Shown: in pieces, positions 30,501 through 36,079 of the stretch
Layout of the letters: every line of letters begins with the position of its first letter
Numbering within the stretch: the stretch's first letter is position 1
Assembly: GCA_029168955.1 (NCBI GenBank)
Contig: JAPDOI010001563.1
Location: 100,601 to 164,600, forward strand
Origin: Aplectana chamaeleonis
Taxonomy: Eukaryota; Nematoda; Chromadorea; Rhabditida; Cosmocercidae
Reading direction: 5' to 3'
DNA length: 64,000 bases
Notes under the pieces: model-generated
Told to the model about the DNA's origin: nothing
The model's input: the letters and a program-made list of their open reading frames with translations, nothing else
Databases searched by the model: none
Position numbers and translations under genes: made by a program

Positions 30501-31993
30501 TTAAGAGTTGGGATGTGCAGTTATAGTTATATTTCCTAGGTAGCCGATCAAGTCACGGAGCAAACAACACATCTTATCGCAGTACGATGGGGCACTATGT
30601 ACGTTTTGCAGCTGTTTCATTTATTTGGAACTCCTACGATTAGCGCTGTTCTGTGTGGAGGTTTCTGTTGGGTCTGAATGTGGAAGTGAGATTCACGAGA
30701 GAAAGCTGCAGACAAAACTCACAGGCAGCCCGTGATTGGATAATAAGACTTGGTTTGACGGACGATTGTTCACTCAGTTGTTTGACACCCTTCTGCAACC
30801 CATCGACGCCTCATGGATGCGTTCTTGCCATAACACTGTAGCCTGTGGTCTTAACATTCAATGTGTTAGTTGGTTGGACCTGTTGCGGTCGTGAACTCTT
30901 AATACATATAACAAGATGATAGAAGCCACAACCCCAAACGCTGCGCTCTTAAACTCCTTTTTCTACAAAATGAATAGTCCTGACTTCCTCTGGCCATGCT
31001 GCGCTTCTGTTCACCGTTCCACTCAAATCTTTATATGGAGCAAACAACAGTTAGTTGTATCATAGAACTTCGAAGGAGCATCCGAAACATTTTGGTTTGA
31101 CAACGGTGGCCTGATTTTGCCCTCTTGCGGCGCGTGGCGAGTATACGTCATTTTTGCAATTCGTTCAGAACGAACTTAAGTGGGGACGATCCGAGGCGAC
31201 TGCAGCTCCACCATATGTCACAGCATTAGAATCGCCTCGGACTTCACGCCGATAATAAAAAAATGTTGTTCCGTTTGAATCAATTTTTGCGATTTTTCAG
31301 GAAGGTCATCGCCGCGTGTAAACTCGGCATTCCGATCGTAACACCTCTATGGTTGTATGCATGCGTGGAGAAGCTAATGAAGGTGATTTTCTGTGCATGA
31401 GTTCGTGTGTGATAAACAATGATGGGCATGTGTTCGGTGTATAAATCAGGAACTGTGTGGATAGCTTGGCCACTTTTCGTGGTTAGTGATAAATTCCTTA
31501 GATTTCTACTCACGTTTCTCAAAGTTTTATGCTCAATTGCGCACAATTCAAGTTCGTGGGCGCAGCCCTTCCATCTGGGGTTAGTCAGGTTTCGCTTATT
31601 TCCTTTTTTGTTTTACGAAGAAGTTGGGAAAAGAATTTGGAAACATTCGTGCGAACGCTTGCCAGGCTTATGACAAGTTCTCTGACTCTTAATGTTTTTC
31701 ATGGCAAACTCTGGTCAACACTGTAGAAATGCTGCGAACAGCAATACTTCTTTCAGGCTGATGAAAAGGAATTCGAAATGACCAAAGACTCAAAAGTCCC
31801 GGAGGGTCGACCGCTAGGTGGAAGGATAATACCGGAGCTGACCAGCATTGATGCCATGAAGAAGGAAACTATTCTAGAAATGGAGCACGAGGTGAATTGT
31901 TTGGTGCTATCTGTTTTTGACTCGCCCTTAAGTGCATAGGAACAGCGGGCAATAGCAATGGAGAACAGTGCCATCGCTTTGAGAAAACTAGCT
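450..31993 (+). CDS. fcp-1: FCP1-type RNA polymerase II CTD phosphatase, split gene (about 14 exons)
   Basis: Predicted nuclear phosphatase that removes phosphate from the C-terminal domain repeats of RNA polymerase II so the enzyme can be recycled. Translated exons give, in order, a biotinyl/lipoyl-like N-terminal segment with the EPC-H and C-x2-C cysteine motif (603-902), the linker SVSMIHHVPEL (11184-11274), the catalytic DLDQT motif (11453-11467), the rest of the FCP homology domain with IDDRADVW (23902-24075), a BRCT domain (30355-31382) and a following segment with the GRPLGG motif (31757-31891). All 13 internal junctions have GT/AG ends and matching phase. About 493 codons are found. 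The acidic C-terminus and stop codon are not identified; a weak candidate for the last exon is near 35631-35677. Three introns of 6-11 kb hold nearly all transposons of the left half. The family assignment is strong; the first and last exons are uncertain. Confidence 0.88.
603..713 (+). CDS. fcp-1: fcp-1 exon 2: lipoyl-like N-terminal segment
   Basis: 37 codons, phase 0 at both ends, acceptor TTTTCAG and donor GTCTGC. The peptide contains SGEIAKVKALSEG and VKNGAEMVQ, which fits the biotinyl/lipoyl-like hammerhead that opens FCP1 proteins (a short beta strand, then a turn with K-x-G). It joins directly to exon 3. Confidence 0.75.
817..902 (+). CDS. fcp-1: fcp-1 exon 3: end of lipoyl-like segment and Cys motif
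   Basis: Begins after TTCTAG and ends in phase 2 before GTAGGT. It encodes the second half of the hammerhead (IARIEPCQH) followed by IKDMCATCGRDLR, the conserved cysteine pair of FCP1. The two spare bases combine with the first base of exon 4, 10.3 kb away. Confidence 0.82.
1714..1770. repeat. 57-nt palindromic hairpin repeat, copy 1
   Basis: Begins GTTGGCGCAAACTCGGTGC and ends GCACCGTGTTTGCGCCAAC: arms of about 19 nt with one mismatch around a loop containing CTATGTTATAGC. The same hairpin recurs at 3364-3449 and 4434-4490, and the DNA after each copy shares a GCCGAC-containing stretch, so a longer dispersed element is likely. Confidence 0.75.
1925..2205. repeat. 22-bp tandem repeat (AGTAGCCAGCGATCCGCCCGCC type)
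   Basis: About ten units of a 22-bp repeat with the core CCAGCGATCCGCCCGCC. The left edge carries the same module in opposite orientation (GCGGGCGGATCGCTGGC), making a foldback. The module is shared with the foldback elements at 5.9-6.3 and 13.9-14.3 kb. Confidence 0.85.
2251..2694. mobile_element. TTAA-flanked MITE, family A, copy 1
   Basis: Terminal inverted repeats AGGCAGTGTCCACGAT and ATCGTGGACACTGCCT, flanked on both sides by TTAA. No coding capacity; the short open frames inside are not conserved. The right TTAA is shared with the next element, B1. Confidence 0.85.
2691..3174. mobile_element. TTAA-flanked MITE, family B, copy 1
   Basis: Starts TTAA-AGGCACAGTCCAACCTC and ends GGAATGTGCCT-TTAA. 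It is homologous to the element at 48966-49447 along its whole ~480 bp, including a shared GGAGTTGTGGCCCCTCAAA segment. It abuts family A copy 1 with a single common TTAA. Confidence 0.85.
3364..3449. repeat. Palindromic hairpin repeat, copy 2 (longer arms)
   Basis: The core TTGGCGCAAA...TTTGCGCCAA matches the 1714 copy, but the arms continue outward with TCCTTATTGT on the left and ACAATAAGGA on the right. The loop again contains CTATGTTATA. Confidence 0.7.
4096..4200. repeat. 105-nt long-armed hairpin
   Basis: Arms of about 32 nt: ATCCATGAAAC...GGGAGCCTCCCGG on the left and CCCGGGAGGCTCCC...GTTTCATGAAT on the right, with about four mismatches and a loop of about 40 nt. It could be a tiny foldback element or an RNA hairpin precursor. 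Confidence 0.6.
4434..4490. repeat. 57-nt palindromic hairpin repeat, copy 3
   Basis: Begins GTTGGCACAAACTTGGTGC and ends GCACCGAGCTTGCGCCAAC. Same length as copy 1 and the same ATTAGCATAT loop region. Several arm differences from copy 1 are compensated or leave G-T pairs. Confidence 0.72.
4640..4935 (-). repeat. Helitron-related fragment
   Basis: The - strand partner of this GC-rich stretch resembles the left part of the Helitron at 40812-44465 (about 40900-41120): both carry CGCGGCCGGCAC modules next to an AACTT...TGAACCGA-GACGT segment in the same relative order. The module CGGCCGGCACnnCGACAC is repeated twice. No Helitron ends are seen here. Confidence 0.42.
5880..6264 (-). mobile_element. 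Foldback transposon F, copy 1
   Basis: Modules of GCGGGCGGATCGCTGGC face CCAGCGATCCGCCCGC modules around a centre near 6060, so the element can fold on itself. The right end is GGTGCGTACTG...CTCAGACA (read on the - strand CTCAGACAACTGGTGCG), next to TA. The inner border reads GTTTCGCCGTGTAAAATTTG. An inverted homologue lies at 13937. The left end is not resolved. Confidence 0.7.
9353..9615. mobile_element. Short hAT-like MITE
   Basis: 263 bp with 22-bp terminal inverted repeats starting CAGGGTACGGCGCG on each side (one mismatch). Flanks AACTAAGG and AACGAAGA agree at six of eight bases, consistent with an aged 8-bp target duplication. No coding capacity. CAGGG ends with 8-bp duplications suggest the hAT superfamily. 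Confidence 0.72.
9897..10453 (-). pseudogene. Penelope-like retroelement, C-terminal GIY-YIG endonuclease part
   Basis: Reading from 10453 leftward, the frame encodes YLFRLRGAGLEGSV, the RNRQYDRACV linker, C-x2-C-type cysteines (CVICPAG) and then GVIYIITCQSCGEEYIGET, the GIY-YIG nuclease core with its YIGET motif, followed by a helical tail ending KREYEGINITRELH. This order is that of the C-terminal end of Penelope-like retroelements. The reverse transcriptase is missing: the 5' side is cut by the TTAA MITE at 10454. About 180 codons remain open, so decay is modest. Confidence 0.78.
10454..10944. mobile_element. TTAA-type MITE, family A, copy 2
   Basis: Left end TTAA-AGGCTGTGTTCACGATGA, right end ATTATCGTGAACACTGCCT followed by TCAA, a one-base change from TTAA. 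About 490 bp, inserted into the Penelope-like element. Fragments of the same family lie at 14826-14945 and 22906-23160. Confidence 0.82.
11184..11274 (+). CDS. fcp-1: fcp-1 exon 4: conserved SVSMIHHVPEL linker
   Basis: Starts after GCGTTCAG with one base completing the split codon from exon 3 and ends before GTGAGC. It encodes a basic stretch and then SVSMIHHVPELIVSDD, a linker I know from nematode FCP1. The end is firm; the exact start rests on the AG and the phase match. Confidence 0.75.
11384..11512 (+). CDS. fcp-1: fcp-1 exon 5: catalytic DxDxT motif
   Basis: 43 codons, phase 0, acceptor TTTGCAG, donor GTGAGG. The peptide reads RKLVLLVDLDQTIIHTT. The two aspartates of DLDQT (11453-11467) are the nucleophile and acid/base of the HAD-type phosphatase FCP/SCP family. 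Confidence 0.92.
12338..12490 (+). CDS. fcp-1: fcp-1 exon 6: FCP homology domain, middle
   Basis: 51 codons, phase 0, acceptor TTTCAG, donor GTAGGA. It encodes TKLRPYTHEFLQHMSSLYEM and then HIITYGQRQYAHKIAE. The KLRP and YGQRQYA segments are typical of the FCP homology domain. The following intron is 11.4 kb. Confidence 0.9.
12897..13936 (-). pseudogene. LINE beta-3, 5'-truncated (RT C-terminal end)
   Basis: Encodes about 295 open codons of the post-catalytic part of a LINE reverse transcriptase: FPKLIGQVLDPSLKFHKN, the thumb-like region GTSWGSSKKTILTTYKAILQ, QNAALRIATG and the terminal zinc motif CPDCGSRGHTTEHLIDC, ending LTTRDLWTKP. The palm domain is absent. The 3' end is GGCTGCAAAGAAGAAGAAG rather than poly(A). 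The 5' border is the TA at which transposon F copy 2 begins; one in-frame stop lies just inside that border. Confidence 0.85.
13937..14330 (+). mobile_element. Foldback transposon F, copy 2
   Basis: Begins CTCAGACAATAGGTGCGTAC next to TA (13935-13936) inside LINE beta-3 and runs in the opposite orientation to copy 1 at 5880-6264. The same GCGGGCGGATCGCTGC / CCAGCGATCCGCCCGC modules face each other around about 14130. The sequence to about 14500 (TATAAAAGG, then GATCCTGGAAGGTGACTTC) resembles the interior of transposon T at 25160-25250, so F and T seem related. The far end was not found. Confidence 0.68.
14826..14945. mobile_element. MITE family A end fragment
   Basis: TTAAAGGCAGTGTTCACGAT followed by a stretch matching, in reverse, the right end of the copy at 10454-10944, including its CCCGGGTAGA segment. 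The fragment stops where another AAAGGCAGTGGTCGCG end begins at 14951. Confidence 0.7.
15900..16420. repeat. Inverted-repeat element with ~130-bp arms
   Basis: The segment at about 15930-16060 (containing CTTAACTCTGTTCA and GAATCAGGATCG) recurs in reverse complement at about 16205-16400 (CATAACTCTGTTCA, GAATCAGCATCG) with roughly two thirds identity. Long open frames here (for example 15633-16193) have no recognisable domain and I attribute them to chance. Confidence 0.5.
17491..17622 (+). repeat. 66-bp tandem duplication
   Basis: Two nearly identical 66-bp units starting TAAGGCGCCTGCGTGTTCAG at 17491 and 17557, followed by a weaker third unit. The period is a multiple of three, so a short frame stays open, but nothing else suggests coding. 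Confidence 0.85.
18148..18555 (-). repeat. 3' LTR (element sense)
   Basis: Second member of the LTR pair, in direct orientation to 22472-22877. The DNA just inside it lacks a clear polypurine tract. Confidence 0.85.
18802..20520 (-). CDS. Zinc-knuckle and aspartic protease frame with unusual C-terminal extension
   Basis: A 572-codon frame. It has a CCHC nucleic-acid-binding knuckle near residue 95 (CYNCGKTGHLSRKC) and a retropepsin-like domain from about residue 165 with the catalytic ALLDTGSQVSIIP motif and a later LVLGTNALDRLGI strand. After the protease, where reverse transcriptase would be expected, there are about 300 residues of basic, low-complexity sequence with a short cysteine-rich patch (DCGCFGQCVHV). 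I do not recognise that part. Either pol was replaced or deleted, or this is a distinct non-autonomous lineage. Confidence 0.75.
   Translation of the reverse strand: MQLYSTLEAAPEGCECEMVKRLAQRCERSRDVASAMRQAAQPCRPRPAKVGKDRFSPSKRGSQTHTSPAKLEPANGSVAVSSSGEPKKPLKCYNCGKTGHLSRKCRASREPSHREVSGSNGTAEERPVKNFTASLNKWICGAAGSSRPQDELVGRQLSSEVHLLGFTRQALLDTGSQVSIIPLEMLEEALDSGFELDNDVEEIPLRGCAPVYDASGNAMIFKGAIRNYMQIGNSNKRRIACFMIKGRDGSLVLGTNALDRLGINLQRFKRATISPSKGETFSAVKKRRTQKQRKQPQDPVVRSAGAKVRNSRTTSEVHAPVADTFVGAEVFKQSEDEAPCGTADIVSTDKIELPRKLLRSNVKRKLEVKRCAATDQGKDAENHDRDQSGARPRWRQSNTVMPDRRHYSCKPGPDEPSRVQFDVVQGLPEGVSEEPVQPVRTRRKRGKPRKNPSAEIQTSRKIRCFTTGIGIEHPLNLRHRSDCGCFGQCVHVAVPSPTHQMARSNKVADRFELENVASVGEQGSWSEERKESKRRKVKSTHLTPHGPATATKGCSHKSAVRAQSRFKCGTLP
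20715..21632 (-). CDS. Gag N-terminal frame of the LTR retrotransposon
   Basis: A 305-codon frame starting MASSSNAEESVMEMQ. It has an early leucine-rich, coiled-coil-like stretch (ADMRAMMNVLMDKVKVLSN) and a capsid-like region near residues 200-300 (KGKQFDDFVLRFRMKYLNLG, LFLSKLDGFPKAVADAL), the F-x2-F...L...L-G pattern of retrotransposon gag. The frame is lost near 20725. The gag sequence continues in the next frame and, after one stop at about 20526, runs into the downstream frame. So gag-protease was once a single reading frame now broken by a frameshift and a stop. Confidence 0.75.
   Translation of the reverse strand: MASSSNAEESVMEMQRLALNEPTTSEQLADMRAMMNVLMDKVKVLSNRSARKVGRSETVKLSEDPAIAMEEQREQSAEVDHCLRQLSELLNVDATVVSKTRAFVEICKQHRRSDQSNTIQGQPATVVVTDAPNATVEQRTFDEANRNFVYNADFDLIEATRGDPRSSPGVGLESKCFRLHSPLASQGITIGSQQQRETDSDWQTRVNPFLNRGYENLESHLNLGHMFAAMSLPEVETFADPKGKQFDDFVLRFRMKYLNLGLDNAILTHLFLSKLDGFPKAVADALPRSIREGSLDGIIDGMRRV
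21936..22427. mobile_element. TTAA-flanked MITE, family C
   Basis: Perfect 17-bp terminal inverted repeats AGGCAGCAGACACGCTC and GAGCGTGTCTGCTGCCT with TTAA on both sides; 492 bp including the TTAA copies. It lies between the 5' LTR and the gag frame, so it is younger than that LTR element. Confidence 0.88.
22472..22877 (-). repeat. 5' LTR (element sense)
   Basis: Matches 18148-18555 with about seven substitutions and a 2-bp indel. Ends abut the putative primer-binding site on one side and CTAC on the other. Confidence 0.85.
22906..23160 (-). mobile_element. MITE family A, truncated inverted copy
   Basis: Ends ATCGTGAACACTGCCTTTAA at 23160 and reads as the reverse complement of the left half of the 10454-10944 copy, including the ATTTTGGTAACACTTGG and GGTGACAACCACC stretches. 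The other end is missing. Confidence 0.78.
23902..24075 (+). CDS. fcp-1: fcp-1 exon 7: FCP homology domain, end
   Basis: 58 codons, phase 0, acceptor TTTCAG, donor GTGCGA. It encodes RILSRDELFSAQHKT and LFPCGDQLIAIIDDRADVW. The DDR-DVW block is the conserved third motif of the phosphatase fold, so the enzyme core appears complete across exons 5-7. Confidence 0.92.
24138..24225 (+). CDS. fcp-1: fcp-1 exon 8
   Basis: 29 codons plus one base, acceptor TTATAG, donor GTAATA. It encodes VKPYRFFKEVGDINAP, the conserved segment immediately after the phosphatase core. It is separated from exons 7 and 9 by introns of 62 and 51 bp, the compact size usual in nematodes. Confidence 0.9.
24277..24389 (+). 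CDS. fcp-1: fcp-1 exon 9
   Basis: Two bases complete the codon split from exon 8, then 37 codons, ending before GTGAGT. It encodes EDDAEHDRTLEHIERMLTDV and a KHYDASKEIRDVK helix between the phosphatase core and the BRCT domain. The next intron is 6 kb and carries transposon T with LINE alpha. Confidence 0.9.
25323..28296 (+). mobile_element. LINE alpha (APE-type non-LTR retrotransposon)
   Basis: Flanked by the 8-bp duplication ACCGTGGC (25315-25322 and 28297-28304). The 3' end is a short CAACAACAACA run; an A-rich tract lies at 28103-28168 inside the element. The single protein-coding region begins at ATG 25328, only five bases from the 5' end. It carries a 2A-like motif, a PHD-like finger, an endonuclease, a reverse transcriptase and a C-terminal zinc motif, but is disrupted. 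Confidence 0.85.
25328..28068 (+). pseudogene. LINE alpha polyprotein (endonuclease-reverse transcriptase), broken
   Basis: In order: AGIEANPGP (25519-25545), a cysteine/histidine finger CTQCGT...CIKCRKWTHVRKC...CPNC, the endonuclease start IIQWNINGFRNKS, a stop at 25843-25845, GGGVAFLVRNDL, a frameshift near 26085 with loss of some residues, GDVNAHSPLW and ASDHLPIL, then a frameshift near 26540. From 26566 a 500-codon frame is open but the reverse transcriptase fingers are deleted in frame at about 26757 (KLWN joined to SKKAYDTV). The catalytic GYADDLTLV and QGAVLSPLLFS remain, as does the end motif CPDCGLEEHTVPHMFSC. Family level: jockey/CR1-like; exact clade not resolved. Confidence 0.82.
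29471..30212 (-). mobile_element. DNA transposon T, copy 2 (empty site for LINE alpha)
   Basis: Reverse-complement relative of copy 1, 742 bp, with ends CTCACACGTTGTGGGG and CTCAGACATTCTGGCG and the dinucleotide GA on both sides. At 29785-29792 it carries one copy of ACCGTGGC, the sequence that is doubled around LINE alpha in copy 1. Confidence 0.78.
30355..30483 (+). CDS. fcp-1: fcp-1 exon 10: BRCT domain start
   Basis: 43 codons, phase 0, acceptor CTTTAG, donor GTGAGT. It encodes FRGLVIVLSGVVPLG and YRLCVQFGAT, which fit the first beta strand and helix of a BRCT domain, the phosphopeptide-binding module that follows the catalytic core in FCP1. Confidence 0.88.
30540..30598 (+). CDS. fcp-1: fcp-1 exon 11: BRCT domain middle
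   Basis: 19 codons plus two bases, acceptor TTCCTAG, donor GTACGT. It encodes VADQVTEQTTHLIAVRWGT, the THLI beta strand of the BRCT fold. The split codon is completed by exon 12. Confidence 0.85.
30599..31300 (+). other. fcp-1 intron 11
   Basis: 702 bp between GTACGT and TTTTTCAG. I recognise no repeat end or conserved reading frame in it. Confidence 0.6.
31301..31382 (+). CDS. fcp-1: fcp-1 exon 12: BRCT domain end
   Basis: One base completes the split codon, then 27 codons, acceptor TTTTTCAG, donor GTGATT. It encodes GIPIVTPLWLYACVEKLMK, with the conserved tryptophan and the W-x3-C pattern of the last BRCT helix. Confidence 0.88.
31383..31756 (+). other. fcp-1 intron 12
   Basis: 374 bp between exons 12 and 13. 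An open frame across 31419-31726 shows no conserved motif. Nothing else seen. Confidence 0.6.
31757..31891 (+). CDS. fcp-1: fcp-1 exon 13: post-BRCT segment
   Basis: 45 codons, phase 0, acceptor CTTTCAG, donor GTGAAT. It encodes ADEKEFEMTKDSKVP, then EGRPLGGRIIPEL and an acidic helix. It matches the region after BRCT in nematode FCP1. Confidence 0.85.
31940..31993 (+). CDS. fcp-1: fcp-1 candidate exon 14
   Basis: 18 codons in phase 0 between an acceptor TGCATAG and a donor GTGAGC. It encodes EQRAIAMENSAIALRKLA. Spacing (48-bp intron) and phase fit, but the sequence is not conserved enough for me to be certain. No stop codon, so more exons would be needed downstream. Confidence 0.55.
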
Positions 31994-32639
31994 GTGAGCG
32001 CGTGCGTTCGCGTATGCTGCGCTCTGGTGGTTTCCGGCTGTGGTATCAGCCAATAATAGCGTATAAGTACGCTTAATTCTTAAGAGGTGGGTCAATTTGG
32101 CACACCGGAATGGGATCAGTTGTCTGCCCATCATCAGGATCAAGCAGACTATTGTCCAGGACCTCGGCGGAGCTACGCCCTCAAGGGAGGGCTCTATACC
32201 TATCACTGAGTTTCATGATGCAACCGTGCTCAGAATCGGCTAAATGCCGAAGGCAGTTTCAAAAACTGATAATCTTTTTCTCATCTTGGTGTGTGAGGTG
32301 TGCGATTTCACAGAAATATTTACACGTCTAACAATGAAAAAAAGGAAAAAGTTGGTATTATGCCTTTCTATAAAACAGTCAGCAAACGGTTGTAGTATGT
32401 TTTAGCAGTCAATCTACCATTCCTCACCTGATGCACTGATTGAAGGGTGCTGCTATGTGAGGTTGCCCTTAATGAGAACTCATAGTCAGTGGTCTAGAAA
32501 AGAGGCATATTTCTTATACAAAAAAAAACATCGAGGGATCAGACCTTTTCTGAATCTATTCCAAACATAACCAAAGCTGCTTCAATAATTGAATAACCTT
32601 CACTACATGAGTATGAGTAAGGCGTTTTGGCCTTTGTTG
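31994..32639 (+). other. Region downstream of the last fcp-1 exon found
   Basis: Contains a fragment (about 32130-32190) resembling the ends of the hAT element at 52240: TTGTCCAGGACCTCGGCGGA followed by CTACG. A similar fragment lies at 11793-11870. No exon with an acidic tail and stop could be recognised. Confidence 0.4.
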
Positions 32640-34551
32640 TTTTATTTTTCCCTACGCAAGTTGAGAAGATTATAAAGGAAATGCAGAACTGTAGAGCTGT
32701 TGGTCCTGATGGGATATGTCCTGCTGTCTTGAAGAAGATACCGGCTGACCTTCTACCGCTTCTCACTGATGTGATAAACACCTCGTTCAGGTTGTGTACT
32801 ATTCCCCAGAATTGAAAGACAGCAAACGTCGTGCCGCTGCCCAAGCCTGGCAAGCCTCAAGCTTCAGTCAAGGGATATCGTCCCACTAGTTTGTTGTCCT
32901 CTTTTGCTAAAGTAGCTGAAAAGCTGCTCGTAGATATCAAGGTGGTAGCTTACGCCGATGACATGACCGTCTTGTGTCGTGATCGGGACATAAATGTGAC
33001 CGCCGCCAAGATCAAAGAGTACTTGATCACGCTGAAAAGCTTCTTCGTCCGCAAAATGCTGAAGATTTCTGCGTCGAAGTCATGGGTATCCGTACTCACA
33101 ACGGACCCATCTGAACACAGCACACATCCTTATGTCGAATGGAATGGAGATCGTTTGCCTGCGGCCCACTTCCCAAAACTTCTCGGCCTCGTGCTCGATC
33201 CATCGCGCAAGTTTCATAAGAACACGGAACAGAAACAGGCTATCGTTAACGTGAAGCCTAAGGCGGCGTCTAGAGTTCATTCGCGACGCGACGTTATGAT
33301 TAGCCTACGTATCGATCAAGCGACGTCGCGTCGCGTCGTCGCTAGGTGTTCACAGTGAAGAGGCGCTATACATCGAATTTGACGCGCAAATTATAATCGC
33401 GATACTGCAAACAATTTTGTCTGCATATTTAAGGACAGTGTGATGAGGGTGATGGTTTTGAAGGGTTGACGAGCTATAAAGTTTTTTTACGGTTTACAAA
33501 TGACACAAGCATAATTCGGTCTCATTTCACCGAAACCTCCCTATTTATTCTGTACTATCAACTTCAAAAAAAATTCTAAGCATCATTTGTTCCCAATGTC
33601 TTTTTGATTGTTTCGTCATTAAAGAAGCAAGTTGTCGCAACGAAAACAAAAATGTGCCATAATAATACAGATAAGAGATAAAAAAGGTATATTACACTTA
33701 AATAGACAGAATAAGATCAAATATTGATTAGTTTTGCTTGGGTACGGAAAGTTGCGGAAATTACGCAATTGCGCGTAGTCGCCTAGCGTTCGCGCGCCGT
33801 TCACACCTTGATTTCCGCGCGACGCGATTTTCGCGTCGCGCTGACATGTGCCATCGCGTGGCGCCGCGAAAACTCTGAACGCCATCTTAATGTGCTTAGA
33901 GCACTGGGCGGTACATCATGGGGTAGCAGGAAGGAAGCCATTATGACAACGTATAAGGCGATTCTCCAGCCCGCACTAGAATACGCTGCACCAGTTTGGC
34001 AGCATCTAGTCTCAGAATTCTCTTAGACTAAGATGCAACGCGTACAGAATGCAGCTCTTCGTATCGCCACTGGATGCGCAAGAAGTTCCCCCGTCGATCA
34101 CTTGCTTACTGAGACCCGCATATTACCAATAAAGGAGCACTCAGCTCCGGGCCCAACAATTTTTCATCAACATTATCAAGCAACCGAACCACCCCTCTTG
34201 GAGAGTGCTACCTCGTCAGAGAGAAAGAGAGAGGGGGGGAGAGAAAGAGAGAGAGAGAAAGAGAGAGAGAGAGACATCAGAAAGCCATTCGCCGATGCTC
34301 TCAGCAAATCCTTGCATCGCTGCGCTGTGGTCACTCTACTATGCTTATGTTTTACGTCAGCAAGATAGACAGCAGCAAATCAGATGTTCGCCCGGACTGC
34401 GGCTGCCTCGGCCATGATACTGCACACCTGTTCAACTGTCCGGAGAGACCCACCACGCTGACCGTAATGGACTTATGGACGAGTCCATTACTGGTCGCCC
34501 AGTTTCTCAACCTATGACAAAACCCTCAATGTGGCTGCAAAGTAGAAGAAG
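32640..34551 (+). pseudogene. LINE beta-4, deleted and interrupted
   Basis: Encodes RT fingers (KEMQNCRAVGPDGICPAVLKK, LPKPGKPQASVKGYRP), then jumps by deletion to KVVAYADDMTVLC and FPKLLGLVLDPSRKFHKN. It is split at 33262-33886 by a TTAA-type element and resumes with LNVLRALGGTSWGS, a stop, QNAALRIATGCARSSP and a GA-rich microsatellite (about 34216-34275) that replaces part of the tail. The 3' end GGCTGCAAAGTAGAAGAAG matches the family end. Confidence 0.82.
33262..33886. mobile_element. TTAA-type element, family E, inside LINE beta-4
   Basis: Terminal inverted repeats GGCGGCGTCTAGAGTT and (opposite strand) GATGGCGTTCAGAGTT, flanked by CTAA (33258-33261) and TTAA (33887-33890). The uninterrupted beta-1 copy has CTTAATGTG at this site. 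The interior is rich in GCGACGCGA modules and contains a perfect hairpin CGCGACGCGA-TTT-TCGCGTCGCG at 33818-33840. Confidence 0.75.
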
Positions 34552-35988
34552 TTTTTTTTCCTTTTTTGGGACTGTCTGATGCATTTAGCCGGAATATTGA
34601 AACACTGTCCTGCACCTAACATATATTAAAATTGCATACTGAAACTTCGTGGTAAAAATGTGTCACCCTCCCTTGTTAGTGACCGAGTTTTTTTGGAAAA
34701 TGTCGCAATTTCCTACGTAACCCTCGCGAAAGTTTTTTTTTTCGAATTTTGGGACCGAAAGTTAGAAAAAAATTGTATGTCTCGTCTATTTTTTTGTTTT
34801 GTTTGTATTTTTTTTGTAATTAAAGGCATCGTACGCGCTGAAAACCTTTCACAGTTTCCAGGTTCGAATGATTTTCTGGCTCCACCTAAGGACGTAGGGA
34901 GAGTTTGTTGGGTTAAAAACGCCTTATTGTGAAGACAAATGAAGTCGAATGTTTCAAATTCCGTCAAAAGAGGCCGGCCGTCCGTCAGTTATCTGGCACA
35001 ATTTGCTGTCAGCCATCATATAAGTATTTATTTTATTTATTTATTTATTGGTCAATCACAAACGACGAACAGAAACAAGGAAGCAATTAGTATACATTCA
35101 GATTGACTAAAAAAAATTGAACAAACAAACTACATTCCGAACCTTCAAAAAAAAGTGCCTCTGTGTCTGAGTGGCCTGAAGTTTTGATTATGAGCTAATA
35201 GGACATCCGTGGCCATCAATTTAGGGAAAAAAATAGCATAAGGTTTAGATCCGTAGCGGCCAGCAGTTTGTGGGATCAACCAAAATGCATTAGCTTGGGC
35301 AATTTTTCTGCTGCATAGAAACTACCGGAATGAGAGGATTAGTTGCTTCCCTTAGTTTACATCAGTCCAGCCCAAGGCAGAGAGTGACCATATTTCGACC
35401 AGTGGGCCTCCGTCTGTAGGATAACCTAGCTGAGATCCTGCGCAACTGACAAAGGGCCATTCACGAGCGAGTGCAGAAGCACCTCATTCATCTGGATACG
35501 AACTCATGGCACAGACTCAGGGGTGCCCACAGTATAAGCTGTCCACCGGCCAGGAAACGGTCATGGCGGACTGACGTGAAACGGGAAGTATGTAGCACGA
35601 TTATCTCATTCATGGCGTGGATGCACAGCGCAGCAGATGAAAGTGATGAGAGAGAAGTGGGTCCAACATCGGCATGATAGGATGGAAATCGCGATTAAAA
35701 CACTGTTTGACTTGATAGAACTAAGTCTAGCGTTCTGGGAGATATTCACAAGAAAAACTGGTCGTTGACAGGATCATGGATTTCGAGGGGAAAAATCAGA
35801 GATTAAACTATGGCTGCGAATACCCTACATTGAGGATTGACAGACCAGAATCTATGCAGAGTTAGCACTTTTCCAATTTGGCGAGCATCGTTATTTTAGT
35901 AAATACGAATAGAATATCTTAGCACATCTCCAACACTAGATCATACAGCCCATCAAGAAAAAAAAAAGGGAAATCCATGCACGTAACG
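34552..35988. other. Region between LINE beta-4 and LINE gamma
   Basis: A TTTA microsatellite at about 35023-35060, read on the - strand as an (AAAT)n tail after GATTGACC, could mark the 3' end of a decayed LINE. No conserved frame is visible. A short frame ending ADESDEREVGPTSA at 35631-35677 after an AG could be an fcp-1 terminal exon, but support is weak. Confidence 0.35.
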
Positions 35989-36079
35989 TTTTTTTTTTTG
36001 GAAGCTACTCAGTCAAGGTGAAAACAATATGTAACACGTCATATCCCATCATAGGCGTAGATCTCGATTTCATTCAGCG

